Shown: positions 24,985 through 33,796 of the stretch, in pieces
How positions within the stretch are numbered: position 1 is the stretch's first letter
Layout of the letters: the number at the start of each line of letters is the position of its first letter
Origin: Streptomyces antarcticus
Lineage (GTDB): Bacteria > Actinomycetota > Actinomycetes > Streptomycetales > Streptomycetaceae
Assembly: GCF_026627255.1 (NCBI RefSeq)
Contig: NZ_JAPNLM010000033.1
Coordinates: 1 to 64,000, forward strand
Direction of reading: 5' to 3'
DNA: 64,000 nt
Notes under the pieces: model-generated
Seen by the model: the letters and a program-made list of their open reading frames with translations, nothing else
Told to the model about the DNA's origin: nothing
Database searches by the model: none
Translations under genes and position numbers: made by a program

Positions 24985-25830
24985 TCAGCCCGACCAGACC
25001 GCCCGCGCTTCGGCGGCGTGTCCGGCGGCCTGGTCGAGGCCCGCCCGCGCGGCCGGGTCGCGCCGGGCCGGGTCCAGGACGTTGCGGCCGAAGACCTTGC
25101 GGGCCGCCGCCGACGGGGTGATCAGCAGCACCCGGGTGCCCGCCGCGCGCAGCCGGTCCGCCTGCGCGGCCGGCGAGGGGATCAGCCCGGCGCCCATGGC
25201 CATCGGCGCGATGACCACCACCCGCGCGTAACCGGCGGCCAGGTCGGCGTTGGTCGCGGAGCGGATGCCGCCGTCGATGAACCGGCGTCCGCCGACCGTC
25301 ACCGGCGGCCACACCCCGGGCACCGCGCAGCTCGCCGAGACGGCGTCGAGCAGGCCGCCCCCACCGTCCCGGTCGAAGGCCTTGAGCTCGCCGCTCAGCG
25401 CGTCGACGGCGGTGACGACGAGGCGCCGTTCGGGCCACTCGTGCGAGACCAGCCGGGCCGCCAGCACCGTGCGCCGCTCGGCCTCGGTCCCGGTGTCCGC
25501 GGCCAGCGCGAGCGCGCCGACCCGCCGCCGGTAGGCCTTCACGTCCCGCGAGCGCGCCATCGCGAGGGCGTAGCGGGCGATGAGGCCCGCCCCGAGCCGC
25601 GCCGGGAGCTCGCCGCGCGGGTCGCCGAGCTGGCGCTCGTACAGCTCTTGCGGGGTGAGCAGTCCCGAGGTGAGCTGGGCGCCGACCACCGAGCCGGCCG
25701 AGGTGCCGATGACGAGGTCGGCGGTGGTGAGGTCGACTCCGGCGCGGGCGAGCCCGTACAGGATCCCGCACTCCCAGCCGACGCCGGTCAGTCCCCCGCC
25801 GCCCAGCACCAGTGCCGTGTCGCCGCCCAT
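24985..25830 (-). CDS. Patatin-like phospholipase
   Basis: A 281-aa protein with patatin motifs in order: oxyanion loop GGGGLTGVGWE (residues 10-20), nucleophile elbow GTSAG (Ser about residue 45), and the catalytic Asp in FIDGGIRSATNADLA (about 190). Ser-Asp dyad hydrolases of this group deacylate phospholipids or other esters. No signal peptide, so cytoplasmic or membrane-associated. Confidence 0.88.
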   Translation of the reverse strand: MGGDTALVLGGGGLTGVGWECGILYGLARAGVDLTTADLVIGTSAGSVVGAQLTSGLLTPQELYERQLGDPRGELPARLGAGLIARYALAMARSRDVKAYRRRVGALALAADTGTEAERRTVLAARLVSHEWPERRLVVTAVDALSGELKAFDRDGGGGLLDAVSASCAVPGVWPPVTVGGRRFIDGGIRSATNADLAAGYARVVVIAPMAMGAGLIPSPAAQADRLRAAGTRVLLITPSAAARKVFGRNVLDPARRDPAARAGLDQAAGHAAEARAVWSG

Positions 25831-25951
25831 CGCCGCCCGCCCCTCGTTCCCGTACGTCCCGTACGTCCCGCGGCCGCCCGCGGTGACGACAGGCAGTCTG
25901 GCGCAGCCTGCCCGCCGCCACCACGGAGGGGCCGGAATCAGTGCGGCCGGG

Positions 25952-27133
25952 TCACTCCAGTACGGCCGTCACGGTGCCCGCGCCGACCGTGCGGCCGCCC
26001 TCGCGGATCGCGAAGCCGAGGCCCGGCTCCAGCGGTACGTCCCGCCCGAGCTCCACGGTCATCTCGACCGTCTCCCCCGGCCGCGCCGTGCCCGCCGCGC
26101 CCAGGTCCACGTCGCCGACCACGTCGGCGGTGCGGATGTAGAACTGCGGCCGGTAGCCGCTGGCGACCGGGGTCGTCCGGCCGCCCTCGCGCCCCGACAG
26201 CACGTACACCCGCGCCGTGAACCGCCGCCTGGGCACGACGCTGCCGGGCGCGGCCACCACGTGGCCGCGGCGCACGCCGTCGCGCGGGACCCCGCGCAGC
26301 AGCAGCGCGACGTTGTCGCCGGCCTCGGCGGACTCCATCGGTTTCCCGAAGGTCTCCAGGCCGGTGACGACCGTCTCGACCGGCTCGCCGTCGCCGCCGA
26401 GCACGCTCACCCGGTCGCCGATCCGTACGCCGCCCCGCTCGATGGCGCCGGTGACGACGGTCCCGCGCCCGGTGATGGTGAGCACGTTCTCCACCGGCAG
26501 CAGGAAGGGCGCGCCGGTGTACCGCACGGGCATCGGCACGTAGGTGTCCACCGCGTCCAGCAGCGCCTCGACCGCCCCGGTCCACCGCGGGTCGCCCTCC
26601 AGCGCCCCGAGTCCGGAGACCCGTACGACGGGCGCCGCGTCGCCTCCGTATCCGTGCGCGGTGAGCAGCTCGCGGACCTCCAGCTCGACCAGGTCGGTGA
26701 GCTCGGGGTCGCCGGCGTCGGCCTTGTTCAGGGCGACGACGATGTGGTCGACGCCGACCTGCCGGGCGAGCAGCACGTGCTCGGCGGTCTGGGGCATGAC
26801 CCCGTCGAGCGCGGAGACGACGAGGATCGCCCCGTCGAGCTGCGCGGCTCCGGTCACCATGTTCTTGATGAAGTCGGCGTGGCCGGGCATGTCCACGTGG
26901 GCGTAGTGGCGGGTGCCGGTCTCGTACTCGACGTGGGTGAGGTTGATGGTGATCCCGCGCCGGGCCTCCTCCGGGGTCCGGTCGATCCGGTCGAAGGGCA
27001 CGTAGGAGGCGCCGCCGCGCTCGGCGAGGACCTTGGTGATGGCGGCGGTGAGGGTGGTCTTGCCGTGGTCGACGTGACCCATGGTGCCGATGTTGAGGTG
27101 CGGCTTGGTCCGCACGAAGGCCGTCTTGGCCAT
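25952..27133 (-). CDS. tuf: Elongation factor Tu, divergent second copy (tuf3-like)
   Basis: A 393-aa protein from the ATG at 27131-27133. G1 GHVDHGKT and NKAD are intact; the catalytic loop reads DMPGHADF instead of DCPGHADY, and the G5 motif reads SGL instead of SAL. Switch I is RGITINLTHVEYET. The family delivers aminoacyl-tRNA to the ribosome. In several Streptomyces a divergent tuf3 exists beside the housekeeping tuf1, and its expression rises on amino-acid starvation; this gene fits that class. It stands alone, away from rpsL-rpsG-fusA, which supports the paralogue reading. RBS GGGAAAG. Confidence 0.9.
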   Translation of the reverse strand: MAKTAFVRTKPHLNIGTMGHVDHGKTTLTAAITKVLAERGGASYVPFDRIDRTPEEARRGITINLTHVEYETGTRHYAHVDMPGHADFIKNMVTGAAQLDGAILVVSALDGVMPQTAEHVLLARQVGVDHIVVALNKADAGDPELTDLVELEVRELLTAHGYGGDAAPVVRVSGLGALEGDPRWTGAVEALLDAVDTYVPMPVRYTGAPFLLPVENVLTITGRGTVVTGAIERGGVRIGDRVSVLGGDGEPVETVVTGLETFGKPMESAEAGDNVALLLRGVPRDGVRRGHVVAAPGSVVPRRRFTARVYVLSGREGGRTTPVASGYRPQFYIRTADVVGDVDLGAAGTARPGETVEMTVELGRDVPLEPGLGFAIREGGRTVGAGTVTAVLE

Positions 27134-27400
27134 GATGGTCTTTCCCGTGTCTCGAAGCTGGAACGGGACCCCGGAGCCGGGCCGACCCTCCCCCTGCGGG
27201 GTCCGCCGGACTGTCCGGGAAGGGTCAGCTTCGTGCGCCGTCGAATGCGGCGAGGGGGAGTGCTTCCGCGCCTGCGGCAGCCTTCGGCGCGTCCGCGACT
27301 GCGGACGGCGCTGCGGGGAAGGCGTACCGGGACATGCCCCTGATCCTGCCGGACGGCCCCCGCGGCGTCGAATGGTTTTCACGCGCGAACGTGCTCGCGG

Positions 27401-28117
27401 TCAGAGGTTCTTGAGCGCCTCGCGCACGGACAGCGGAGACAGCCGGGAGCGTTCGGCCTCCACGAAGGCGCGGACCGCGTCCGGGTCGGTCCTCGCGTAC
27501 TCCCGCAGGCTCCAGCCGATGGCCTTGCGGATGAAGAAGTCCGGGTGGGCGGCCTGGCGGCGGCAGTAGCCGAAGAGCCGGCCGGTGTCCGTGGCGTCCT
27601 TGTGGCGCAGCTGGTGCAGGAGGGCGGTGCGGGCGAGCCAGAGGTCCTCGTCCCCGATCCACTCGTCCATGACGGCCTTCAGCGCCGGGTCGGCGGCCAC
27701 CAGCGGGCCCACCGTGTGCGCGGCGAGCAGGTCGACGGTGTCCCACCAGGGGTCGGTCACGACGAGGTGCCGGACCACCGGCAGGAGGGCGGAGGAGCAG
27801 CGGGAGACGTGCCGGCGGAGGTAGTCCACGGCGAAGTAACGGTACTCGCGCTCCGCGAGCGTCCAGCAGCGCAGGGCGAGGGCGGCGCAGTCCGCTTCCC
27901 GCGGGGCCGGGGTGTCCTTGGTCACCGCCTTCGACAGCTCGCGGCGCAGCGGGGTCGGGATGCCGAGGAAGGGCGAGACGTCCTTCATGTAGGCGGCCAT
28001 CGCCGCGGCCCGTACGGGGTCGGCGGCGTCCGCGTAGGCGCCGGTCAGCCGGTCCAGGAGGGTGTCCGCGAGGGCGCTGCGGGGTATCCCCGGCGGTCGC
28101 GGGTCGTTCCGCTGCAT
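27401..28117 (-). CDS. DNA alkylation repair protein (AlkD-like HEAT repeats)
   Basis: A 238-aa all-helical protein: MKDVSPFLGIPTPLRREL near the N-terminus, ALRCWTLAEREYRYFAVDYL, the WWDTVDLLAAHTVGPL motif with its conserved Trp/Asp, then WLARTALLHQLRHKD and FIRKAIGWSLREYARTDPDAV. These are AlkD signatures; the conserved Asp in WDTVD is the expected catalytic-site residue. It removes N3- and N7-alkylated purines. Confidence 0.9.
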   Translation of the reverse strand: MQRNDPRPPGIPRSALADTLLDRLTGAYADAADPVRAAAMAAYMKDVSPFLGIPTPLRRELSKAVTKDTPAPREADCAALALRCWTLAEREYRYFAVDYLRRHVSRCSSALLPVVRHLVVTDPWWDTVDLLAAHTVGPLVAADPALKAVMDEWIGDEDLWLARTALLHQLRHKDATDTGRLFGYCRRQAAHPDFFIRKAIGWSLREYARTDPDAVRAFVEAERSRLSPLSVREALKNL

Positions 28118-28166
28118 GAGGCCCAGATTACGGCGCGGGGTCCCCCGGGTCGGTTAGTCTCCCGGA

Positions 28167-28895
28167 ATGTCCCTCCTCCTCGCGCCGTGGCTCCGGCTGT
28201 CGCTCCTCGTCGTGCTGCTCGCCGCGGCCGGCGTGTGCGTGCTGCTGTACGAGCCACAGCGGATCCTCTCGGAGGGCTGGCCCCCGGGGCTTCCGGTGGG
28301 CACGGCGGTTTTGCTGTTCGCGGCCGTGTACGGCGTGTGCGCGGCGGCGTTCGTGCCGCGCCCGCTGCTGAACCTGGCCGCCGGAGCCGTCTTCGGCACG
28401 CAGTTCGGCCTGCTCGCGGCGGTCGGCGGGACCGTGCTCGGCGCCGCGATCGCCTTCGGCCTGGGCCGGTACATGGGTCAGGAAGCGCTGCGCCCGTACG
28501 TGCGCGGCCGCTGGCTGCGCGCGGCCGACGGCCAGCTCAGCCGGCACGGGTTCCGCTCGATGATCGCCGTCCGGCTCTTCCCCGGGGTGCCGTTCGTGGT
28601 GGCCAACTACTGCGCCGCGGTCTCCCGCTGCGGCTGGGTGCCGTTCCTGTCCGCGACGGCGCTCGGGGTCGTACCGAACACCACGGCGTACGTGATCGCG
28701 GGGGCCAATGCCTCCTCCCCCGGCTCACCCGCGTTCCTGGTCTCGTTCGGCTTCATCGTGGTGTCCGTGGTGGCCGCCGGAGCCGTCGCCTGGCGCAAGC
28801 GGCACCGCCTGGCACCGGCCCTTCCGCTCGGGGCCGCGTACGAACGGGCGCCCCAGCACCCCCCGGTGGTCAGCGCCGCCCCGCACGGGCCCTAG
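28167..28895 (+). CDS. TVP38/TMEM64-family membrane protein
   Basis: A 242-aa protein with five to six hydrophobic spans. The core VTT motifs are LLNLAAGAVFGTQFGLLAAVGGTVLGAAIAF (abbreviated: AGAVFGTQFG), GFRSMIAVRLFPGVPF and NYCAAVSRCGWVPFLSATALG. Related to DedA; family members may act as lipid scramblases. It precedes uppP by 48 bp on the same strand, so the two may be co-transcribed and share a lipid-carrier theme. Confidence 0.88.
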   Translation: MSLLLAPWLRLSLLVVLLAAAGVCVLLYEPQRILSEGWPPGLPVGTAVLLFAAVYGVCAAAFVPRPLLNLAAGAVFGTQFGLLAAVGGTVLGAAIAFGLGRYMGQEALRPYVRGRWLRAADGQLSRHGFRSMIAVRLFPGVPFVVANYCAAVSRCGWVPFLSATALGVVPNTTAYVIAGANASSPGSPAFLVSFGFIVVSVVAAGAVAWRKRHRLAPALPLGAAYERAPQHPPVVSAAPHGP

Positions 28896-28943
28896 CATCG
28901 GACGCGAACTGCCCGACGATCACAAGGACGAGCGCACCCCGAC

Positions 28944-29822
28944 ATGAGCTGGTTCGAATCCCTAATCCTCGGTCTCGTCCAGGGGCTTACGGAGTTCCTC
29001 CCGATCTCCTCCAGTGCCCACCTGCGGCTGACCGCGGCGTTCGCCGGCTGGCACGACCCGGGAGCGGCCTTCACCGCCATCACCCAGATCGGCACCGAGG
29101 CGGCCGTGCTGATCTACTTCCGCAAGGACATCGCGCGGATCGTCTCCACCTGGTTCCGCTCCCTCTACACCAAGGCCCTGCGCTCCGAACAGGACGCGAA
29201 GATGGGCTGGCTGGTGATCGTCGGATCGATTCCGATCGGCGTCCTCGGCCTCGTCTTCAAGGACCAGATCGTGGGTCCGGCCCGCGACCTGCGGCTGACC
29301 GCCACCACCCTCATCGTGATGGGCATCGTGCTCGGCGTCGCCGACCGGCTGGCCGCGCGCGACGAGGAGGGCGGCCGGCACCGGGCGATCCGCGAGCGCA
29401 AGACGCTGGGGCAGCTGAGCGTCAAGGACGGTCTCGTCTTCGGCTTCTGCCAGGCGATGGCCCTGATCCCGGGCGTCTCGCGGTCCGGTGCGACGATCTC
29501 CGGCGGCCTGCTGCTGGGCTTCACGCGTGAGGCGGCCGCCCGCTACTCCTTCCTCCTCGCGATCCCGGCCGTGCTGGCGTCGGGCGCGTTCGAGATCCTG
29601 GACGTGGTCGAGGAGCCGGGCCACATCTCGTGGGGGCCGACGGTCTTCGCGACGGTCATCGCCTTCTTCGTGGGCTACGTCGTCATCGCGTGGTTCATGA
29701 AGTTCATCTCCACCAAGAGCTTCATGCCGTTCGTGATCTACCGGATCCTGCTGGGCATCGCCCTGTTCATCCTGATCGGCACGGGTGTGCTGAGCCCGCA
29801 CGCGGGCGAGTCCGGCTCGTAG
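28944..29822 (+). CDS. uppP: Undecaprenyl-diphosphate phosphatase
   Basis: A 292-aa polytopic enzyme of normal length. Both signature regions are present: GLVQGLTEFLPISSSAHLRL (residues 10-29) and PGVSRSGATISGGLLLGF. It dephosphorylates C55-PP to recycle the lipid carrier for cell-wall synthesis and can confer bacitracin tolerance. A diverged copy of its last 45 codons lies in the mobile island at 11215-11363. Confidence 0.95.
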   Translation: MSWFESLILGLVQGLTEFLPISSSAHLRLTAAFAGWHDPGAAFTAITQIGTEAAVLIYFRKDIARIVSTWFRSLYTKALRSEQDAKMGWLVIVGSIPIGVLGLVFKDQIVGPARDLRLTATTLIVMGIVLGVADRLAARDEEGGRHRAIRERKTLGQLSVKDGLVFGFCQAMALIPGVSRSGATISGGLLLGFTREAAARYSFLLAIPAVLASGAFEILDVVEEPGHISWGPTVFATVIAFFVGYVVIAWFMKFISTKSFMPFVIYRILLGIALFILIGTGVLSPHAGESGS

Positions 29823-29852
29823 CGGCGACCCCGCTCACCGCTTCGCGTGAAC

Positions 29853-29888
29853 CGGAGGCCGCTCGGGAACGTTCCCGGGCGGCCTCCG
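29853..29888 (+). terminator. Terminator after uppP
   Basis: CGGAGGCCGC (29853-29862) pairs with GCGGCCTCCG (29879-29888). The loop contains the palindrome CGGGAACGTTCCCG, extending the hairpin. Confidence 0.85.
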
Positions 29889-29935
29889 CGTCGTTGTGCC
29901 TGAGAGACCTGAAGGCAAGCAACAGGGGGCGTCCC

Positions 29936-30112
29936 ATGGGTCGAGTGGTGTTGGAGCGGTTTCCGGCCGGAAGTCCGAGGGGGAGCTGGCCGGCCGAGGA
30001 GTACGCGGCGCAGCGCCTGCGCGAGGGGGTGCAGGCCGAGGTGGTGATGGACCTGGACAGCGACGCGTTCCTCGTCGTGGTGCGGCAGCGGGAGGTGTGT
30101 TCCGGTCACTGA
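29936..30112 (+). CDS. Small conserved-type protein, 58 aa, unknown function
   Basis: ATG at 29936 after AACAGGGGG. The protein (MGRVVLERFPAGSPRGSWPA ... VVVRQREVCSGH) has an amphipathic helix (EEYAAQRLREGV) followed by two strands and ends with a lone Cys. No family recognised. It is isolated between the uppP terminator and a SnoaL-like gene. Confidence 0.5.
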   Translation: MGRVVLERFPAGSPRGSWPAEEYAAQRLREGVQAEVVMDLDSDAFLVVVRQREVCSGH

Positions 30113-30182
30113 CCGCCTGCGGGGGGGATCCGGCGGGCGCGTGCCCCTTGGCCTCGCACCCCGCCAGCCCCACACTGTCCCG

Positions 30183-30650
30183 ATGACGCAGCGTGTGGAC
30201 CTCGCGACGGTAATGGACCGGCTGGCGATCGACGAGGTGGTCTCGGGGTACGCGGTGGCCGTCGACGACGGCGACTGGGCCGCGTACCGCGCCCTGTTCG
30301 CCGCGGGCGGGCGGGCCGACTACAGCTCGGCGGGCGGTGTCGAGGGGCCGGCCGGGGAGGTCGCGGACTGGCTCGCCGAGACCATGAAGCTCTTCCCGGT
30401 GCGTCAGCACCTCATCGTGAACCGGCTGATCCGCGTCGAGGACCTGGGCGGCTCGCCCGGCGACACCGCCCGGGTGCAGGCCGACTTCCTCAACCCGATG
30501 CGGCTGGCGGGGCCCGAGTTCGACGGGACCGTCACCGCGCCCAACTTCGTCGCGGCCGGGCGCTACGCCTTCGAGCTGGCCCGCACCCGCGACGGCTGGC
30601 GGCTGACCGGCGTCACGGTCCACGAGAAGTGGCGCCACACGAGCGCCTGA
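30183..30650 (+). CDS. SnoaL/NTF2-like domain protein
   Basis: A 155-aa protein starting at ATG 30183. The alpha+beta cone fold is visible: MDRLAIDEVVSGYAVAVDDGDWAAYRALF at the N-terminus (abbreviated: DEVVSGYAVAVDDGDW), HLIVNRLIRVEDL, and a closing strand GWRLTGVTVHEKW. These proteins are small isomerases, hydratases or scaffolds. Substrate unknown. There is no clear SD before the ATG, so it may be leaderless. Confidence 0.8.
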   Translation: MTQRVDLATVMDRLAIDEVVSGYAVAVDDGDWAAYRALFAAGGRADYSSAGGVEGPAGEVADWLAETMKLFPVRQHLIVNRLIRVEDLGGSPGDTARVQADFLNPMRLAGPEFDGTVTAPNFVAAGRYAFELARTRDGWRLTGVTVHEKWRHTSA

Positions 30651-30698
30651 CCGGGCCCCGCCCCGGCGGCTGATCCACACTGGAGGCGGAGGCATGCC

Positions 30699-32246
30699 AT
30701 GGTCCCGATGAGCGGTGCCCGGATCCCGGGCCGGCGGATCGCCGCCGCGGTCCTCGCCGGGGCGCTGCCCGCCCTCGCCTTCCCCGCGCCCGCGCTGTGG
30801 TGGTTCGCCCACGTGGCCCTCGTGCCCTGGATGCTGCTGCTGAGGTCGGCCCCCACCGGGCGGCGGGCGGCCCTGGAGGGCTGGCTGGGCGGCGCCGCCT
30901 TCATCGTGGCCGTCCACCACTGGCTGCTGCCCAGCCTGCACGTGTTCCTGGTGCCGGTGGCCGCGCTGCTGGGCCTGCTGTGGATCCCCTGGGCGCTGCT
31001 GGTGCGGCGGCTGCTCGGCGGCGCCCCCTCGGCCGGCCGGGCGGGCGCCGCGCTGGTCCTCGTACCGGCGGGGTGGCTGCTGTCGGAGCTGGTCCGGTCC
31101 TGGCAGGGGCTGGGCGGGCCCTGGGGGCTGCTGGGCGCGAGCCAGTGGGAGGTGCCGCCGGCGCTGCGGCTGGCCTCGGTGGGCGGGGTCTGGCTGGTCG
31201 GGCTCGTCGTGGTGGCGGTGAACTGCGCGGTGGTGCTGCTGGTGGCGGTGCCGGGCGCGCGGGCTCCGGCGGTGGCCGGGCTGACGGGGTGCGCGATGCT
31301 GACGGGGGTGGTGTGGCTGTGGGCGCCGACGCCCGAGGTGTCGGGGCGGCTGCGGGTGGCCGTCGTACAGCCGGGACCGGTGGCGGACGGCCCGGACAGC
31401 ACGGAGCGGCGGTTCGCCGTCGGCGAGCGGCTGACCCGGACGGCGGCCGGGCGGCCGGTCGACCTGGTGGTGTGGGGCGAGAGCAGCGTCGGCGAGGACC
31501 TGGCGGCCCGCCCCGACCTGGCCCGGCGCCTGGCCGCGCTGTCCGCGGAGGCGGGCGCGCCGCTGCTGGTGAACGTGGACGCGCGGCATCCGTACCGGCC
31601 CGGGATCCGCAAGAGCGCGGTGCTCGTGGACGCCCGCGGCCCGACCGGCGACCGGTACGACAAGATGCGGCTCGTCCCCTTCGGCGAGTACGTGCCGGCC
31701 CGCGCGTTCCTCGGCTGGGCCACCTCGGTCGGCAGGGCGGCCGGCGAGGACCGGGTCCCGGGGGACGTCCCGGTGGTGATGAGCCTGCCCGGGGGCGTCC
31801 GTGTCGGCCCGCTGGTCTGCTTCGAGTCGGCGTTCCCCGACATGAGCCGCCACCTGGTCCGCGGCGGCGCCGGCCTCCTGGTCGCCCAGTCGTCGACCAG
31901 CACCTTCCAGGGCAGCTGGGCCCCCGCGCAGCACGCCTCGCTGGCCGCGCTGCGCGCCGCCGAGACCGGCCGCCCCATGGTGCACGCCACCCTGACCGGG
32001 ATCAGCGCGGTGCACGGCCCGTCCGGGGAGCGGATCGGCGGGGCGCTGCCGACCGCGGCGAGCACGGCGGCCGTGTACGAGGTGCCGACGGCCCGGGGCA
32101 CGACGCTCTACGTCCGCTTCGGGGACTGGCCGGTCGCGGCGGCCCTCGCCGTACTGGCGGCGTACTGCGCGGCGGCGGGGTCCCGTTCCCTCAGGAGGCC
32201 TGCTCGAGGGCCGAGCTCACCACCCGCTCGCACAGCTCGTGGGTGA
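30699..32246 (+). CDS. lnt: Apolipoprotein N-acyltransferase
   Basis: A 515-aa protein; the ATG at 30708 is an alternative start. About seven N-terminal spans, then a periplasmic nitrilase domain with the catalytic triad Glu in DLVVWGESSVG, Lys in DRYDKMRLVPFGEYVP, and Cys in GPLVCFESAFPDMS; a final span lies near 465-485. It adds the third acyl chain to lipoproteins, working after Lgt and Lsp. The C-terminal 56 bp overlap the convergent oxidoreductase gene. Confidence 0.92.
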   Translation: MVPMSGARIPGRRIAAAVLAGALPALAFPAPALWWFAHVALVPWMLLLRSAPTGRRAALEGWLGGAAFIVAVHHWLLPSLHVFLVPVAALLGLLWIPWALLVRRLLGGAPSAGRAGAALVLVPAGWLLSELVRSWQGLGGPWGLLGASQWEVPPALRLASVGGVWLVGLVVVAVNCAVVLLVAVPGARAPAVAGLTGCAMLTGVVWLWAPTPEVSGRLRVAVVQPGPVADGPDSTERRFAVGERLTRTAAGRPVDLVVWGESSVGEDLAARPDLARRLAALSAEAGAPLLVNVDARHPYRPGIRKSAVLVDARGPTGDRYDKMRLVPFGEYVPARAFLGWATSVGRAAGEDRVPGDVPVVMSLPGGVRVGPLVCFESAFPDMSRHLVRGGAGLLVAQSSTSTFQGSWAPAQHASLAALRAAETGRPMVHATLTGISAVHGPSGERIGGALPTAASTAAVYEVPTARGTTLYVRFGDWPVAAALAVLAAYCAAAGSRSLRRPARGPSSPPARTARG

Positions 32247-33096
32247 GGAGCGCGTCCCGGGCGCTGAGCGTACGGCCCGCCGCGACGGCCTCCAGGAAGG
32301 CGTCCACGACCTGCTCGACGCCGCGCTGGCGGGCAACCGGAACCCAGTCCCCGCGACGGCGGACCGTCGGCTGGCCCTTGTGGTCGATGACCTCCGCGAG
32401 GTTGACGACCTGCCGCTTGGTGTCCTGTCCGGACACCTCCAGGACCTCCTCGGCGGACCCGGAGCGCCGGTTCATGATGCCGAGCGCGGTGAAGCCCTCG
32501 CCGGACATCTGGAGCACCACCTGGTGCATCAGGCCCTCGCGCACCACGGCCCGCACGTCGATGTGGTCGGCCTCGGCGGGCAGCAGGAAGCGCAGGGTGT
32601 CGACGACGTGGATGAAGTCGTCCAGCACCAGGGTGCGCGGGTCCTCGGGCAGTCCGACGCGGTTCTTCTGCAGGACGATCAGCTCGCGCGGGTGCTCGGC
32701 GCACTGCGTGTAGCCGGGCGCGTGGCGGCGGTTGAAGCCGACGGCGAGGGAGACCCCGCGCTCCTCGGCCAGTTCCACCAGCCGTCGCGACCGGGCGAAC
32801 TCGTAGGCGAGCGGCTTGTCCACGTACGTCGGCACGCCCGCCTCGAGGAGGCGGGTGACGATCTCGGGGTGGGCGGCGGTCGGGGCGTGCACGAAGGCGG
32901 CGTCGAGCCCCTGCGCCAGCAGGGACTCGAGGTCGGTGTGCCGGCGCCCGGCCGGGACGTGGTGGAGTTCTCCGACCCGCTCCAGCGTGGCGGGGGTCCG
33001 GGTCTGCAGGTGCAGCTCGATTCCCGGGCGGGTGGTGAGGACGGGCAGGTACGCCTTCTGGGCGATGTCGCCGAGTCCGATGCAGCCGACCTTCAC
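32191..33096 (-). CDS. Gfo/Idh/MocA-family oxidoreductase
   Basis: A 301-aa protein. Residues 1-120 are a Rossmann domain (MKVGCIGLGDIAQKAYLPVL, AFVHAPTAAHPEIV, YVDKPLAYEFARS with the EKP-like DKP motif); GVSLAVGFNRRHAPGY and FIHVVDTLRFLLP follow in the C-terminal half. NAD(P)-dependent, probably acting on a sugar or cyclitol. No pathway context. Confidence 0.87.
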   Translation of the reverse strand: MKVGCIGLGDIAQKAYLPVLTTRPGIELHLQTRTPATLERVGELHHVPAGRRHTDLESLLAQGLDAAFVHAPTAAHPEIVTRLLEAGVPTYVDKPLAYEFARSRRLVELAEERGVSLAVGFNRRHAPGYTQCAEHPRELIVLQKNRVGLPEDPRTLVLDDFIHVVDTLRFLLPAEADHIDVRAVVREGLMHQVVLQMSGEGFTALGIMNRRSGSAEEVLEVSGQDTKRQVVNLAEVIDHKGQPTVRRRGDWVPVARQRGVEQVVDAFLEAVAAGRTLSARDALLTHELCERVVSSALEQAS

Positions 33097-33177
33097 CGGG
33101 GCCTCCAGGTTCGTTCCGTAGGTATTCCCGCAGCTTAATCCCTGGTGGCGGGGGCCGGGTTCGCCCAGGATGAGGCC

Positions 33178-33699
33178 ATGAATTCCAATGGATCACATCG
33201 CCCCGAGCCCGCCACCACCGCCGACGAGCGGGAGATGCTGGACGGCTGGCTCGACTACCACCGCTCCACGCTCGCCTGGAAGTGCGAGGGCCTGGGCGAC
33301 GAACAGCTCCGCCTGACGCCCTTGAAGCCCTCCGAGCTGAGCCTGCTGGGCCTCGTACGGCACATGGCGGAGGTAGAGCGGTACTGGTTCCGGGAGATCA
33401 TGCTGGGCGAGGACCTCCCGGAGCTGTACTGCTCCCAGGAGGAGCCCGACGGGGACTTCCACTTCACCGACGGGGACACCTGGGCCGACTCGGAGCGGGT
33501 CTGGCAGACCGAGATCGAGCTGGCCCGGCAGGCGTCGGCGGGCCGTTCCCTGGACCTGGTGTCGGACGCGGCCGTCCACCACCGAGGCGAGGTGTTCAGC
33601 CTCCGCTGGGTCTACACCCACATGATCGAGGAGTACGCGCGCCACAACGGCCACGCCGACCTGCTGCGCGAGCACATCGACGGCGCCACCGGCGAGTAG
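33178..33699 (+). CDS. DinB/YfiT-fold protein (DUF664)
   Basis: A 173-aa four-helix protein from ATG 33178 after AGGATGAGG. Candidate metal-site His residues lie in LLGLVRHMAEVERYWF, in a mid-protein HHRGEVF and in THMIEEYARHNGHADLLREH. In actinobacteria many such proteins are mycothiol-dependent transferases, which is plausible here. Confidence 0.88.
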   Translation: MNSNGSHRPEPATTADEREMLDGWLDYHRSTLAWKCEGLGDEQLRLTPLKPSELSLLGLVRHMAEVERYWFREIMLGEDLPELYCSQEEPDGDFHFTDGDTWADSERVWQTEIELARQASAGRSLDLVSDAAVHHRGEVFSLRWVYTHMIEEYARHNGHADLLREHIDGATGE

Positions 33700-33773
33700 G
33701 TCCTTCCGCCGGACACCGTCTCCCCGTCACCCGTGCGGGGTGAGTATCGGCTCCGGGTTTTCGCAACGGGGTC

Positions 33774-33796
33774 CTCGCGCAGCAGAGTTGCGCGAG
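33774..33796 (+). promoter_or_regulatory. Hairpin abutting the start codon of a lipoprotein gene
   Basis: CTCGCGCA (33774-33781) pairs with TGCGCGAG (33789-33796); the last G is the first base of the proposed GTG start. It could hide the start from ribosomes, or it may be the 3' end of the DinB-type transcript. It applies only if that start is right. Confidence 0.4.

Noticed and set aside
29835..32015. 726-codon minus frame antisense to the SnoaL-like and lnt genes
   Set aside because: Contradicts two clear genes. Product is low-complexity.
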